From contig CAYQCE010000070.1 of the NCBI GenBank assembly GCA_964415885.1, forward strand, positions 1 through 13,192: a stretch of DNA of 13,192 nucleotides. Direction: 5' to 3'. Made by a program: the position numbers and the translations under genes. The notes beneath the pieces were generated by a model. That model saw nothing but the letters and a program-made list of their open reading frames with translations. It had not been told where the DNA came from and made no database searches. Source of the DNA: CAYQCE01 sp964415885. Its GTDB lineage: Bacteria > Zixibacteria > MSB-5A5 > JAABVY01 > JAHJOQ01. This document shows, piece after piece, positions 1-7,169 of the stretch. The first letter of the stretch is position 1. Every line of letters begins with the position of its first letter.

Positions 1-72
1 TCAAAATCATCTGTTAAAATCAATAAACAGAGGTTCTCCGACAGACTGCTAGGAGAGAGAGAAAGTCATAGC

Positions 73-80
73 AAAGGAGG
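73..80 (+). promoter_or_regulatory. Shine-Dalgarno site of the Mrr-like gene
   Basis: AAAGGAGG lies 9 nt before the ATG at 90, a near-perfect ribosome binding site that fixes the start. The sequence upstream (1-60) is AT-rich and could hold a promoter, but I see no convincing -35/-10 pair. Confidence 0.8.
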
Positions 81-89
81 GAATGTAGG

Positions 90-1133
90 ATGTCACTTTG
101 GATGGTTCGAGCGGGTAGGCATGGCGAGTATGAGAGGAGATACTTGGAGCGGCACCGGATCTATCTCAACTGGGATGGATTGACATACAATCTTGCTGAT
201 ATTGACTCGATGGATGCTCTTCAAGATGTTCTGGAGGACTTCTATCCGGATGCTGGAAGAAAGACTTTGATTCATCATGCTGGACAGATATGGACTTTTG
301 TCAAGCGTATGAAGGTCGGTGATTGGGTTGTAACTCCATCAAAACACAAGCCTGCTATTCATGTCGCCAAAATCATCGGTGACTACCGGTATGATGAAAG
401 CGAAGGAGACCCTTGGTATCACTATCGTGAGGTTGAGTGGCTTCAGACAGATATTCCCCGGTCAAACTTCGATCAGGACCTTCTGTATTCTATGGGTGCC
501 TTCATGGCTATCTGTCAGATAAGCAGAAACAATGCTGAGCAAAGGGTTAACGCCATGGCGAATGCTGGCTGGAAGTCAACCGGGGTTCCAATCCAGGCCT
601 CAGATTCGCAGGAAGACGAGGAAGTGGCTCAAGCTGAAGATTCAGCTTCTGATCTGGAGCAGGTAGCGAGGGACCAAATTGCCAAATTGATAGAGGCTCG
701 ATTCAAGGGCCACGGTATGGCTCGCTTGGTGGAATCGATTCTTGAAGCTCAAGGATGTGAAACTTTCCGCAGTCCCGAGGGTGCGGACAAAGGCGTTGAT
801 ATCCTTGCCGCTCCGGGGCAATTGGGATTTGGGCAACCACGTATTTGCGTGCAGGTTAAGTCAGGTAGTTCTCCACTCGACCGCCCAACAATGGATCAGC
901 TAATCGGTGCAATGCAGAATGTGAATGCTGAGCAGGGGCTTCTGGTCTCTTGGGGCGGATTCAAATCAACAGTTGACCGTGAGCGCGCGAACCAGTTCTT
1001 CCGGGTCCGTCTCTGGGACCAAGATGATCTCATCGATCAGATTCTCGAAAGCTACGACAGATTATCTGATGACATCCGCGCAGAGTTACCATTGAAGCGG
1101 ATTTGGACAGTAGCGAGGGATAGTGAGGAGTGA
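90..1133 (+). CDS. Mrr-like restriction endonuclease with additional N-terminal domain
   Basis: A 347-aa cytoplasmic protein. The C-terminal part (about residues 205-320) is a Mrr-type PD-(D/E)xK nuclease domain. Visible are a helix with Glu215, the GVDILA strand with Asp237, and the QVK strand with Gln255 and Lys257. This QxK variant of the usual ExK is normal for Mrr and related type IV enzymes, which cut methylated or otherwise modified DNA. The N-terminal part (about 1-155) begins MVRAGRHGEYE and contains KVGDWVVTP near 75-83. It recalls N-terminal domains of stand-alone restriction proteins and may be a PUA/EVE-like DNA reader, which is inference. An acidic linker (about 172-192) joins the two. 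No methyltransferase or specificity subunit is seen beside it, so a solo type IV role is more likely than a classical restriction-modification pair. Its DNA looks more AT-rich than its neighbours, consistent with horizontal acquisition. The biological target is unknown. Confidence 0.82.
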   Translation: MSLWMVRAGRHGEYERRYLERHRIYLNWDGLTYNLADIDSMDALQDVLEDFYPDAGRKTLIHHAGQIWTFVKRMKVGDWVVTPSKHKPAIHVAKIIGDYRYDESEGDPWYHYREVEWLQTDIPRSNFDQDLLYSMGAFMAICQISRNNAEQRVNAMANAGWKSTGVPIQASDSQEDEEVAQAEDSASDLEQVARDQIAKLIEARFKGHGMARLVESILEAQGCETFRSPEGADKGVDILAAPGQLGFGQPRICVQVKSGSSPLDRPTMDQLIGAMQNVNAEQGLLVSWGGFKSTVDRERANQFFRVRLWDQDDLIDQILESYDRLSDDIRAELPLKRIWTVARDSEE

Positions 1134-1282
1134 CTGTAGCGGGTACCCTACAGCTTGGCGCATGGTGGCTCCCTTTCGGAATGCGAGCTTCAGATGACTT
1201 TTCTCTTATACTCACTAAACAAGGACAGGGTTGTACGATTTCTATGGATATCGGAAAAAGAAAGACAGACTGATGAAGCAAT

Positions 1283-1305
1283 GGCGGGAGCCAAAAACTC
1301 CCGCC
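1283..1305. terminator. Hairpin between convergent genes, possible bidirectional terminator
   Basis: GGCGGGAG (1283-1290) pairs perfectly with CTCCCGCC (1298-1305) across a 7-nt loop, between the ends of the Mrr-like gene (+) and the aldo/keto reductase (-). No T-run follows it on either strand, so it may work as a processing or Rho-assisted end, not a classical intrinsic terminator. The rest of 1134-1326 holds only a weaker hairpin (CTGTAG 1134-1139 with CTACAG 1148-1153) and no gene I can support. Confidence 0.5.
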
Positions 1306-1326
1306 TCAGTTAGCATTGACTGCGGA

Positions 1327-2406
1327 TCAAACTCCCCGCTTCGCGCGTGAGAGTACCGGATGTCTCCGGTGGTTGTCGATCCTGTCTGCCGTGCCGGAGT
1401 ACACGATATTCAGGATGTTCTCGTTTTCGAGGAATGCATGCGGGAATCCCATATCGATAGCGCTGATGTCATCGAGACGTTTCATATGCTCATCCGACAA
1501 CTCGAATTCGAGGCATCCGAGATTCGACTCGAGCTGCCCGGCCTTGCGAGCGCCCACGATCGGGATGATATTTTCGCTCTTCTGAATCGCCCAGCGTAAC
1601 GCCACCTGTGTCGGATCCTTATCGATCTCCTTCGCGACCTTCACTACCTCCTCGACGATTTCGAAATTCTTCTCAACCGCGAGTTTCGGCGACTCCTTGG
1701 ACAGGCGATGTTCACCTGATTCGAGAAGCTCCTCTTTCCGATCGTTATACTTGCCGGACAGCATCCCGGCGCCAAGCACGCCCCAGGGTGTGACAGCAAG
1801 ATCGAGCTCGCGCGCCATCGGTATCAATTCGCGTTCGACTGTGCGTTCGAGCAGGCTGTACTCGATCTGGAGCGCAACAAACGGCGACCATCCTTTGAGA
1901 TCGGCGAGCATATTCGCACGCGAAACCACCCATGCCGGTGTATCCGAAATGCCGACATACAGAATCTTGCCGGCACGAACCAGATCATCCAGCGCACGCA
2001 TGACCTCATCGACCGGAGTCAGATAATCCCATGCATGCAGCCAGTAGAGATCGATATAGTCGGTGCCGAGACGCTTCAGGCTGGCTTCGAGTGACTGCAC
2101 CATATTCTTACGATGATTGCCGGAAAAGTTCGGGTCGCCCTCACGCATGAAGAGCGTGTATTTCGTAGCCAGAACAAAATGATCGCGGTCCGATTTGATG
2201 AACTCGCCGACCATCTCCTCGCTTTCGCCCTCATGATACTTGTTGGCGGTATCGATAAAATTCCCGCCCGCTTCGGCAAATGTTTCGAACACCTTCTTAC
2301 TGTGTTTCTTTTCAGCACCCATTCCCCATTTGGTTCCGAATGTCATCGCTCCGAGACAGAGTTCGGACACCCGTAGTCCACTCCTGCCGAGTAGTCTGAA
2401 CCGCAT
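1327..2406 (-). CDS. Aldo/keto reductase
   Basis: A 359-aa NAD(P)H-dependent oxidoreductase of the aldo/keto reductase superfamily, a soluble (alpha/beta)8 barrel that reduces aldehydes or ketones. The catalytic tetrad is readable: Asp52 (IDTA), Tyr57 (NKYHEG), Lys82 (ATKY) and His124 (WLHAWD). The cofactor-binding C-terminal motif IPIVGARKAGQLESNLG is at about 281-297. Segments such as LHAWD, TPVDEVMRALDDLVRAGK and DTPAWVVSRAN are typical of bacterial general AKRs annotated only as 'aldo/keto reductase'. The start is supported by AAGGAG 7 nt upstream of the ATG at 2406. It stands alone, divergent from the glycosyltransferase. The substrate cannot be deduced. The last 20 or so residues form a basic tail beyond the barrel core. 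Confidence 0.93.
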   Translation of the reverse strand: MRFRLLGRSGLRVSELCLGAMTFGTKWGMGAEKKHSKKVFETFAEAGGNFIDTANKYHEGESEEMVGEFIKSDRDHFVLATKYTLFMREGDPNFSGNHRKNMVQSLEASLKRLGTDYIDLYWLHAWDYLTPVDEVMRALDDLVRAGKILYVGISDTPAWVVSRANMLADLKGWSPFVALQIEYSLLERTVERELIPMARELDLAVTPWGVLGAGMLSGKYNDRKEELLESGEHRLSKESPKLAVEKNFEIVEEVVKVAKEIDKDPTQVALRWAIQKSENIIPIVGARKAGQLESNLGCLEFELSDEHMKRLDDISAIDMGFPHAFLENENILNIVYSGTADRIDNHRRHPVLSRAKRGV

Positions 2407-2458
2407 AATCCTGCTCCTTATCCTGTTTGAATCTGTCTTCTGCTTGATATGATAAACA

Positions 2459-2492
2459 ACTGTTCGCTCCTACTGTTCAGAGCTGATATCAG
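2459..2492. promoter_or_regulatory. Repeat and palindrome in divergent intergenic region
   Basis: Between the divergent aldo/keto reductase and glycosyltransferase genes, ACTGTTC occurs twice (2459-2465 and 2472-2478, 13-nt period). It is followed closely by the perfect 10-bp palindrome CTGATATCAG (2483-2492). Such an arrangement could be an operator for one or both genes, but no known regulator box is recognised and chance is possible. Confidence 0.25.
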
Positions 2493-2573
2493 ATGACGAA
2501 CCAATTGCTTGACTTGATCCAGTGGGCGGCTTACCTTCATACAGTTTATCAGCGTTGAAAGGTACGGTCGGTA

Positions 2574-3752
2574 ATGCGTTTCCCGAGAATCATCTTCATA
2601 TTCCTGCCAGTGGACAGATCGATATTCATGTGCCAAAGCGCAATCTTCGCGCTCGCGGAAGCGGTCCGCAGGTTCGATTCAACGGTCATCGCAATCAACC
2701 GGCCGCTCTGCCCGCTCTCTACGCTTTTATACAAGCGTCATCGCATGAAAGAGCTATTCGGCGCGGCCCGCCTAGAAAGAGCCCGTGAGAATCTCTATTT
2801 TTATTCGCCGCACTATGTCTTGCATGACGGACTCGGCAATCGCTTTCCCGGAGTGACTCGTGCGAACATCGCCGCACTTCGTCGCAGCCTGAGGTCCGCC
2901 ATGAACCGGATAGGCATCGAGGAAGACAGACCGATCGTCTGGTACTACCATCCACAGCAGGGATATGTGACCCGGGTTGTCGACAAGAGCTTCAACGTGT
3001 TCGAACTGAAAGACAGCCTCACCGATATCTACGGCAACCAGAAACGAGATGCGGACAGGCTGGAGGAGACATACCGAGACAGGGTCGATCTCCTTCTCTG
3101 CAGCGCAGACAGGTTGCTCGAGAAATATGGAAGCCGCTACCGCAATGCCGAGCGATCGTACAATGGTCTTGATCGATCGATCTACGAGGCTCTCGGCAAT
3201 CCCAATCTCGAACCGGAGTCCAAGATTGCCGCGATATCGAGACCGAGGATCGGGTTTTCAGGCATAATCTCAAGAAGATTGAACCTGAGCATTGTTACGG
3301 CCATCGCACAGAAGAAGCCGGAGTGGAATCTGGTCTTTGCCGGCAAAGTTGTCGGAGATGACATTGCACGGGCGCTTCGACAGCATAACAACATCCACTG
3401 CGTCGGGAATTTCACGCAGGAGGAGCTTCCCGCCGTGGTTCGAGGTTTCGATGTCGGGATCATGCCATACCTCTACACAGAGTATTTTCGCTGTGCTAAT
3501 CCGCTCAAATTCTACGACTACGCCGCAGCGGGCATCCGATCCGTGTCATCCCCGATGGACGAACTGTTCAATTTCGACGATCGTCTGGCCAGAGTCGTCC
3601 CGGAGGATGTCGACGCATGGGTGACGGCCGTCGAGCAGGCGATGTCGTCTGATGAAGATGTCTACAAAATCGCGAGGGAGACAGCACTCAAACACACATG
3701 GCAGAACCTCGCGATTGAATTGACCGACCGCCTGTCGAGATATTTCGAATAG
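2574..3752 (+). CDS. GT4-like glycosyltransferase
   Basis: A 392-aa protein with the two-domain plan of GT-B glycosyltransferases. The N-terminal half (about 1-205) is the acceptor domain. The C-terminal half starts at RIGFSGIISRRLNLSI (about 225-240), equivalent to the G-x-x-x-x-R strand/loop of GT4 enzymes. It continues with NIHCVGNFTQEELP (273-286), FDVGIMPY (292-299) and the nucleotide-sugar motif NPLKFYDYAAAG (309-320). In the last motif the usual Glu of the EX7E pair is Asp (KFYDY). It probably transfers a sugar from an NDP-sugar to a lipid, polysaccharide or protein at the inner face of the membrane; donor and acceptor are unknown. I see no transmembrane segment. The ATG at 2574 has AAAGG about 11 nt upstream; Met19 (2628) is a possible later start. 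No other polysaccharide genes lie nearby, so it is an orphan. Confidence 0.82.
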   Translation: MRFPRIIFIFLPVDRSIFMCQSAIFALAEAVRRFDSTVIAINRPLCPLSTLLYKRHRMKELFGAARLERARENLYFYSPHYVLHDGLGNRFPGVTRANIAALRRSLRSAMNRIGIEEDRPIVWYYHPQQGYVTRVVDKSFNVFELKDSLTDIYGNQKRDADRLEETYRDRVDLLLCSADRLLEKYGSRYRNAERSYNGLDRSIYEALGNPNLEPESKIAAISRPRIGFSGIISRRLNLSIVTAIAQKKPEWNLVFAGKVVGDDIARALRQHNNIHCVGNFTQEELPAVVRGFDVGIMPYLYTEYFRCANPLKFYDYAAAGIRSVSSPMDELFNFDDRLARVVPEDVDAWVTAVEQAMSSDEDVYKIARETALKHTWQNLAIELTDRLSRYFE

Positions 3753-3778
3753 AAAAGCGGGACACGATCGTGCCCCGC
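3753..3778 (-). terminator. Intrinsic terminator of bioY, between convergent genes
   Basis: An inverted repeat at 3757-3778 (GCGGG...CCCGC with inner CACGA/TCGTG). On the minus strand the single irregular pair is a G-U wobble, giving an uninterrupted 11-bp RNA stem minus the tip, followed directly by TTTT (3756-3753). It lies 29 bp beyond the bioY stop. On the plus strand it has an A-C mismatch and no T-run, so it should act mainly on bioY, with only weak action on the glycosyltransferase transcript. Confidence 0.7.
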
Positions 3779-3807
3779 AGAAATTCGCATGATACTGCAG
3801 CGTCCTG

Positions 3808-4380
3808 CTATCGCGTATTGCCCACGAATCGCCAGATCGACGGCAGAAGCGCCGACGCGAGCGCAATCTTGACAGCGGCACCCGGAATGAACGGAACGAG
3901 TCCCGTGGCGGCAAGGGCATTGGCAGGTACGAAAGCCGACAGCCACACGAGACCGCAGACAAATATCACTGCTGTTCCCGCGATCATCGCTATGGTCGAT
4001 TTCAAATAGCCCCTGTCCCATCCACGATCGGCGAGATATCCGACCAGATATGCAGCGGCGAGGAAACCGATAAGATATCCGCCGGTCGGGCCCAGTATCG
4101 TTGCGACACCGGCCTTCCCACCCGCGAAGACGGGTATGCCGGCGAGTCCCTCAAGCAGGTAAGCAGCGACTATGGCTGTACCGCGAATTCTGCCCAGCAC
4201 CATCGCAACGACCAGCACGCCAAATGTCTGCCCGGTTATCGGTACCGGCGAAAACGGCAGATTGATTGAGAGACAGGCGCACGCGACAAGCAGCAGGTTG
4301 AACCCGATCAAAATCGGAATCTCGCGCAGAAGGCTCGAGGGCCGAATCAGTGAATAGACTGTCAAAGACTGAGATGTCAT
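3808..4380 (-). CDS. bioY: BioY-family biotin transporter (S component)
   Basis: A 190-aa integral membrane protein, the biotin-binding S component of ECF transporters. It works with an EcfAT energising module, or alone in some bacteria. Family hallmarks are PVPITGQTFGV (about 46-55), the glycine-rich GPTGGYLIGF (97-106) and GLVPFIPGAAVK (160-171), among about six hydrophobic segments (roughly 20-38, 52-62, 66-78, 100-117, 128-147, 164-180). The frame stays open upstream to 4569, but the ATG at 4380 is chosen: it has GGAGG 6 nt upstream and gives the usual family length, while the upstream peptide is hydrophilic and overlaps the preceding gene. No other biotin gene or EcfA/EcfT is in the window. 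Confidence 0.92.
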   Translation of the reverse strand: MTSQSLTVYSLIRPSSLLREIPILIGFNLLLVACACLSINLPFSPVPITGQTFGVLVVAMVLGRIRGTAIVAAYLLEGLAGIPVFAGGKAGVATILGPTGGYLIGFLAAAYLVGYLADRGWDRGYLKSTIAMIAGTAVIFVCGLVWLSAFVPANALAATGLVPFIPGAAVKIALASALLPSIWRFVGNTR

Positions 4381-4386
4381 TCCTGT

Positions 4387-4391
4387 CCTCC
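4387..4391 (-). promoter_or_regulatory. Ribosome binding site deciding the bioY start
   Basis: On the minus strand GGAGG precedes the ATG at 4380 by 6 nt. No comparable site precedes the earlier in-frame candidates at 4401 or 4569. Confidence 0.75.
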
Positions 4392-4424
4392 GAAATTGCA
4401 TTGACCATGATTCCAATTGGAGTG

Positions 4425-4453
4425 AATAAAGAGCATTCGCCTTCGGCTGACAA
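4425..4453 (-). promoter_or_regulatory. Candidate sigma70 promoter of bioY
   Basis: On the minus strand TTGTCA (4453-4448, 5 of 6 matches to -35) is separated by exactly 17 bp from TTTATT (4430-4425, 4 of 6 matches to -10). Transcription would begin near 4418, inside the palindrome CCAATTGG (4413-4420), giving a leader of about 38 nt. I see no BirA-type box. Confidence 0.45.
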
Positions 4454-4477
4454 GGCGTTTTTCGGTTTTCCCTTCTT

Positions 4478-5182
4478 TCAGTTTTCCACAAACAGCCGCA
4501 CCAAACTCGCGAGATCGGGAACCTCGACATCCGGCTCAGCAAAGGACATAGGAGTTGCGCCGTAGCCATCCTTGCCGTGTCTGCGATTTACCCAGACAGT
4601 TCTGATTTCGAGTTCGTTCGCGGGTGATATATCATGATACAGACTCTGAGCGACATGGAGTATGCTCTCTTTTGCCACACCAAGCCTCTCGATGGCGGCG
4701 CGAAACACGGCTAAATCAGGCTTGTACGCTCGTACTTGTTCGGCGGTTATCAGGCCATCGAACTCGATCCCCAGTTTCGCCTGCGTGATTTCGAAGAGGT
4801 CATCATCGATATTGGAGATTACCGCCAGTCTGAACCTGCTCTTGAGCTCTCTAAGCGCAGGCACTGTATCGTCGAACGGCTTCCAGTAACCGATCGAATG
4901 AACCAGCAGATTGACCTCCTTGTCATCCGGGATGAATCCGAACTTAACGCCCGCCTTCTTGACAACTTCCCGAAGCACACCCTTATACGGGATAAACTCC
5001 TCGGTTTCGATCGATGACTCGAGGTCGGCATAGAGACTCAGGATACCTTCATCGGGCAGGTCGACACCATGACCCTTAAGAAGCGGCCGAAGCGCCGCGA
5101 CAATCCCCGTCTCCCAATCGATCAAGGTGCCATAGCAATCGAACGTAAGGTACTCGAATGTATTGAGATTCAACACAGCCAT
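4478..5182 (-). CDS. HAD-superfamily hydrolase, haloacid dehalogenase type II-like
   Basis: A 234-aa soluble protein of the haloacid dehalogenase superfamily. Motif I is FDCYGTL with nucleophile Asp15 and Thr19; motif II is ISN with Ser123; the motif III lysine is Lys154 (RAYKPD). Motif IV is SLYHD with Ser180 and Asp184, followed by TVWVNR. A small helical cap (about 20-105) lies between motifs I and II. This pattern matches proteins annotated 'haloacid dehalogenase type II', though many relatives are phosphatases or of unknown substrate; true dehalogenation is unproven. The frame is open to a TTG at 5233, but the ATG at 5182 is preferred because family proteins begin just before motif I; its GGGAG lies close to it. 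It follows purA after 72 bp and could be cotranscribed. Confidence 0.88.
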   Translation of the reverse strand: MAVLNLNTFEYLTFDCYGTLIDWETGIVAALRPLLKGHGVDLPDEGILSLYADLESSIETEEFIPYKGVLREVVKKAGVKFGFIPDDKEVNLLVHSIGYWKPFDDTVPALRELKSRFRLAVISNIDDDLFEITQAKLGIEFDGLITAEQVRAYKPDLAVFRAAIERLGVAKESILHVAQSLYHDISPANELEIRTVWVNRRHGKDGYGATPMSFAEPDVEVPDLASLVRLFVEN

Positions 5183-5254
5183 CTCTCCCGATTGAAATGT
5201 TCTCTCGGATGGGCCCTCATGGAGAACAAACAAACGGGACGGATATGTGGTTCC

Positions 5255-6565
5255 TCAAGCAGTCACGCTGCTTCCAACGTTCGTGAGGGGAGGCAGGAGA
5301 ATAGTCTCGTCTCGGTCCGGTCCAGTCGAAATAAGCGCGACTTTGGCGCCGGTGAAATCCTCGATAAATTTAACATAGAGACGCGCCTTTTCCGGCAGCT
5401 CTTCGACGTTCGTGATGCCCGACGTCGGCTGCTCCCAACCGGGAAGTTTCCGATAAACAGGCTCTACTGTCGAGAGATCGCTGAATGTGAACTTGTCATC
5501 AGAGTGAGCGGTATCGCTTTGTTTGTAGCCGATGCAAACCTTGATCTCCGGCAGATCATCCAGGACATCGAGCTTGGTCAGAGCGATATAGTCGATGCCG
5601 TTGATATCGACGGAACGTTTGAGCAGATTGAGATCGAGCCATCCACAGCGCCTGGGCCTTCCGGTAGTGGCGCCGAATTCAGCGCCTCGTTCCTGAATAC
5701 GCCGGCCCATGTCGTCGTCAGCCTCGGTCGGAAACGGCCCGCTGCCGACACGCGTGATATATGCTTTCGCGACACCTATCGTCTCCTCGATGTACTTCGG
5801 CGGAATGCCGAGACCGGTCATCGTGCCACCGACAGTTGTGTTCGACGACGTCACAAATGGGAATGTGCCGAAGTCGATGTCGAGAAGCGTGCCCTGCGCT
5901 CCCTCCAGAAGCATGCTCTTGCCGTTCTGATAAGCGTCCACGAGAAAACGGCTGCCATCGACCGTCATGTTTGACAGTCGCTCTCCGAACTCGAGAAGCC
6001 GTTCCGCGAGATGCTCGGGATCGGCGTCCTGCTCTGATGAGAACCGCTCAATCACGCTGGACTTGATATCGTAGTTCACCTTGAGTTTTTCTCGCAGCTT
6101 TTCCGGATAGAATAGATCGAAAACACGAATCCCGAATCGTGCATATTTGTCGGTATATGCCGGTCCGATTCCGCGCAGCGTAGTGCCTATCTTCGAGCTT
6201 CCACGCTGCTCTTCGTTCAACTGCTCGGTCCATTTGTGGTATGGCAGCACAAGATGAGCCAGCCCGGATATAAACAGACGGCTCCGCGTGTCGACACCTT
6301 CGTCACTTAGTTGTTTCTCCTCCGCGAAAAACTGATCCAGATCAAGGACTACACCGTTACCGATCAGACAACAGCATCGTGCATGAAGAATGCCTGAGGG
6401 GATCAGGTGCAGGATGAATTTCCTGTCGCCGATTATGACCGTGTGGCCGGCATTCGCGCCCCCCTGACAACGTGCGACTATATCGGATTTCCCCGAGAGT
6501 ATGTCGACGATTTTGCCCTTGCCTTCGTCGCCCCACTGCGTTCCGAGCACTACTCGATTTGGCAT
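5255..6565 (-). CDS. purA: Adenylosuccinate synthetase
   Basis: A 436-aa enzyme joining IMP and aspartate with GTP hydrolysis to give adenylosuccinate, the first committed step to AMP. The N-terminus VVLGTQWGDEGKGK carries the GTP-binding loop and catalytic Asp13. GGANAGHT has catalytic His41. Further signatures are RGIGPAYTDKYAR, EGAQGTLLDIDFGTFPFVTSSN, TTGRPRRCGWLD and the guanine-binding TKLDVLDDLPEI. STGPDRDETI is near the C-terminus. The length is usual for the family. An in-frame TTG at 6601 exists, but the ATG at 6565 has GGAGGAGAGAGG just upstream and matches the conserved N-terminus. It lies 16 bp after engB and is probably in the same transcript. No purine-linked riboswitch or operator is seen. 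Confidence 0.98.
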   Translation of the reverse strand: MPNRVVLGTQWGDEGKGKIVDILSGKSDIVARCQGGANAGHTVIIGDRKFILHLIPSGILHARCCCLIGNGVVLDLDQFFAEEKQLSDEGVDTRSRLFISGLAHLVLPYHKWTEQLNEEQRGSSKIGTTLRGIGPAYTDKYARFGIRVFDLFYPEKLREKLKVNYDIKSSVIERFSSEQDADPEHLAERLLEFGERLSNMTVDGSRFLVDAYQNGKSMLLEGAQGTLLDIDFGTFPFVTSSNTTVGGTMTGLGIPPKYIEETIGVAKAYITRVGSGPFPTEADDDMGRRIQERGAEFGATTGRPRRCGWLDLNLLKRSVDINGIDYIALTKLDVLDDLPEIKVCIGYKQSDTAHSDDKFTFSDLSTVEPVYRKLPGWEQPTSGITNVEELPEKARLYVKFIEDFTGAKVALISTGPDRDETILLPPLTNVGSSVTA

Positions 6566-6581
6566 CCTCTCTCCTCCGAAT

Positions 6582-7169
6582 CTACTGAACTCGCGATTCA
6601 ATCCACGTCAGAAGCTCCGCTTTACCCATCCCGGTCTTCGCCGAGAAAGGCAGCGGCTCCGATCCAACCGTCAGGATCAGTCCCTGCCTGGCCAGCTTCA
6701 TGCTCTTCGCAAGCTGGTTCTTCGACAGCTTGTCCGACTTTGTCATTACCACCTGGTATACGAGCCCGTTCACGTTCATCCATTCATTGAGTTCCCGGTC
6801 GAGCTCTGTCGGCGGATGTCTGCTGTCGACAAGATGGACGACTCCCTTGAGATTGCTGTTCTCCGCCAGATACGACTCGATGAGCAGCCCCCAACTCTCT
6901 CGCATCGTTTTCGACACTTTCGCATATCCATACCCCGGCAAATCAACAAACATGATCTTCTCATTTACGAGGAAGAAATTGACCGCACGCGTGCGCCCCG
7001 GACTCTTGGATACCCGCGCGATATTGGCTCGTCCCACCAGCCTGTTCAAAAGCGATGATTTCCCCACATTCGATCTGCCCGCGAATGCAATTTGCGGGTA
7101 TGGATCATCCTTGAAACTCTCTGGATCGACGACTGAGTAGAGGAACCTGCATTCATTTACTTTTAACAC
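6582..7169 (-). CDS. engB: Ribosome biogenesis GTPase EngB (YsxC/YihA)
   Basis: A TRAFAC-class GTPase needed for assembly of the large ribosomal subunit. With the start used here it has 195 aa. G1 is GRSNVGKSS (31-39), the G2 threonine is in GRTR (Thr60), G3 is DLPGYG (76-81), G4 is TKSD (143-146) and G5 is SAK (176-178). The GTG at 7169 makes the N-terminus align with YsxC, which has about 29 residues before G1. Another GTG at 7184 would add five residues. Neither has a clear ribosome binding site. The gene overlaps the end of lon by 17 nt (32 nt with the longer start), so translation is probably coupled. purA follows after 16 bp. The lon-engB order is widespread in bacteria. Confidence 0.95.
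   Translation of the reverse strand: MLKVNECRFLYSVVDPESFKDDPYPQIAFAGRSNVGKSSLLNRLVGRANIARVSKSPGRTRAVNFFLVNEKIMFVDLPGYGYAKVSKTMRESWGLLIESYLAENSNLKGVVHLVDSRHPPTELDRELNEWMNVNGLVYQVVMTKSDKLSKNQLAKSMKLARQGLILTVGSEPLPFSAKTGMGKAELLTWIESRVQ

Noticed and set aside
4381..4569. N-terminal extension of BioY to 4569
   Set aside because: It overlaps the HAD gene, lacks a ribosome binding site and is not BioY-like; GGAGG supports 4380.
5069..5974. 301-codon plus-strand open frame over purA and the HAD gene
   Set aside because: Antisense to conserved coding sequence, with no recognisable domain.
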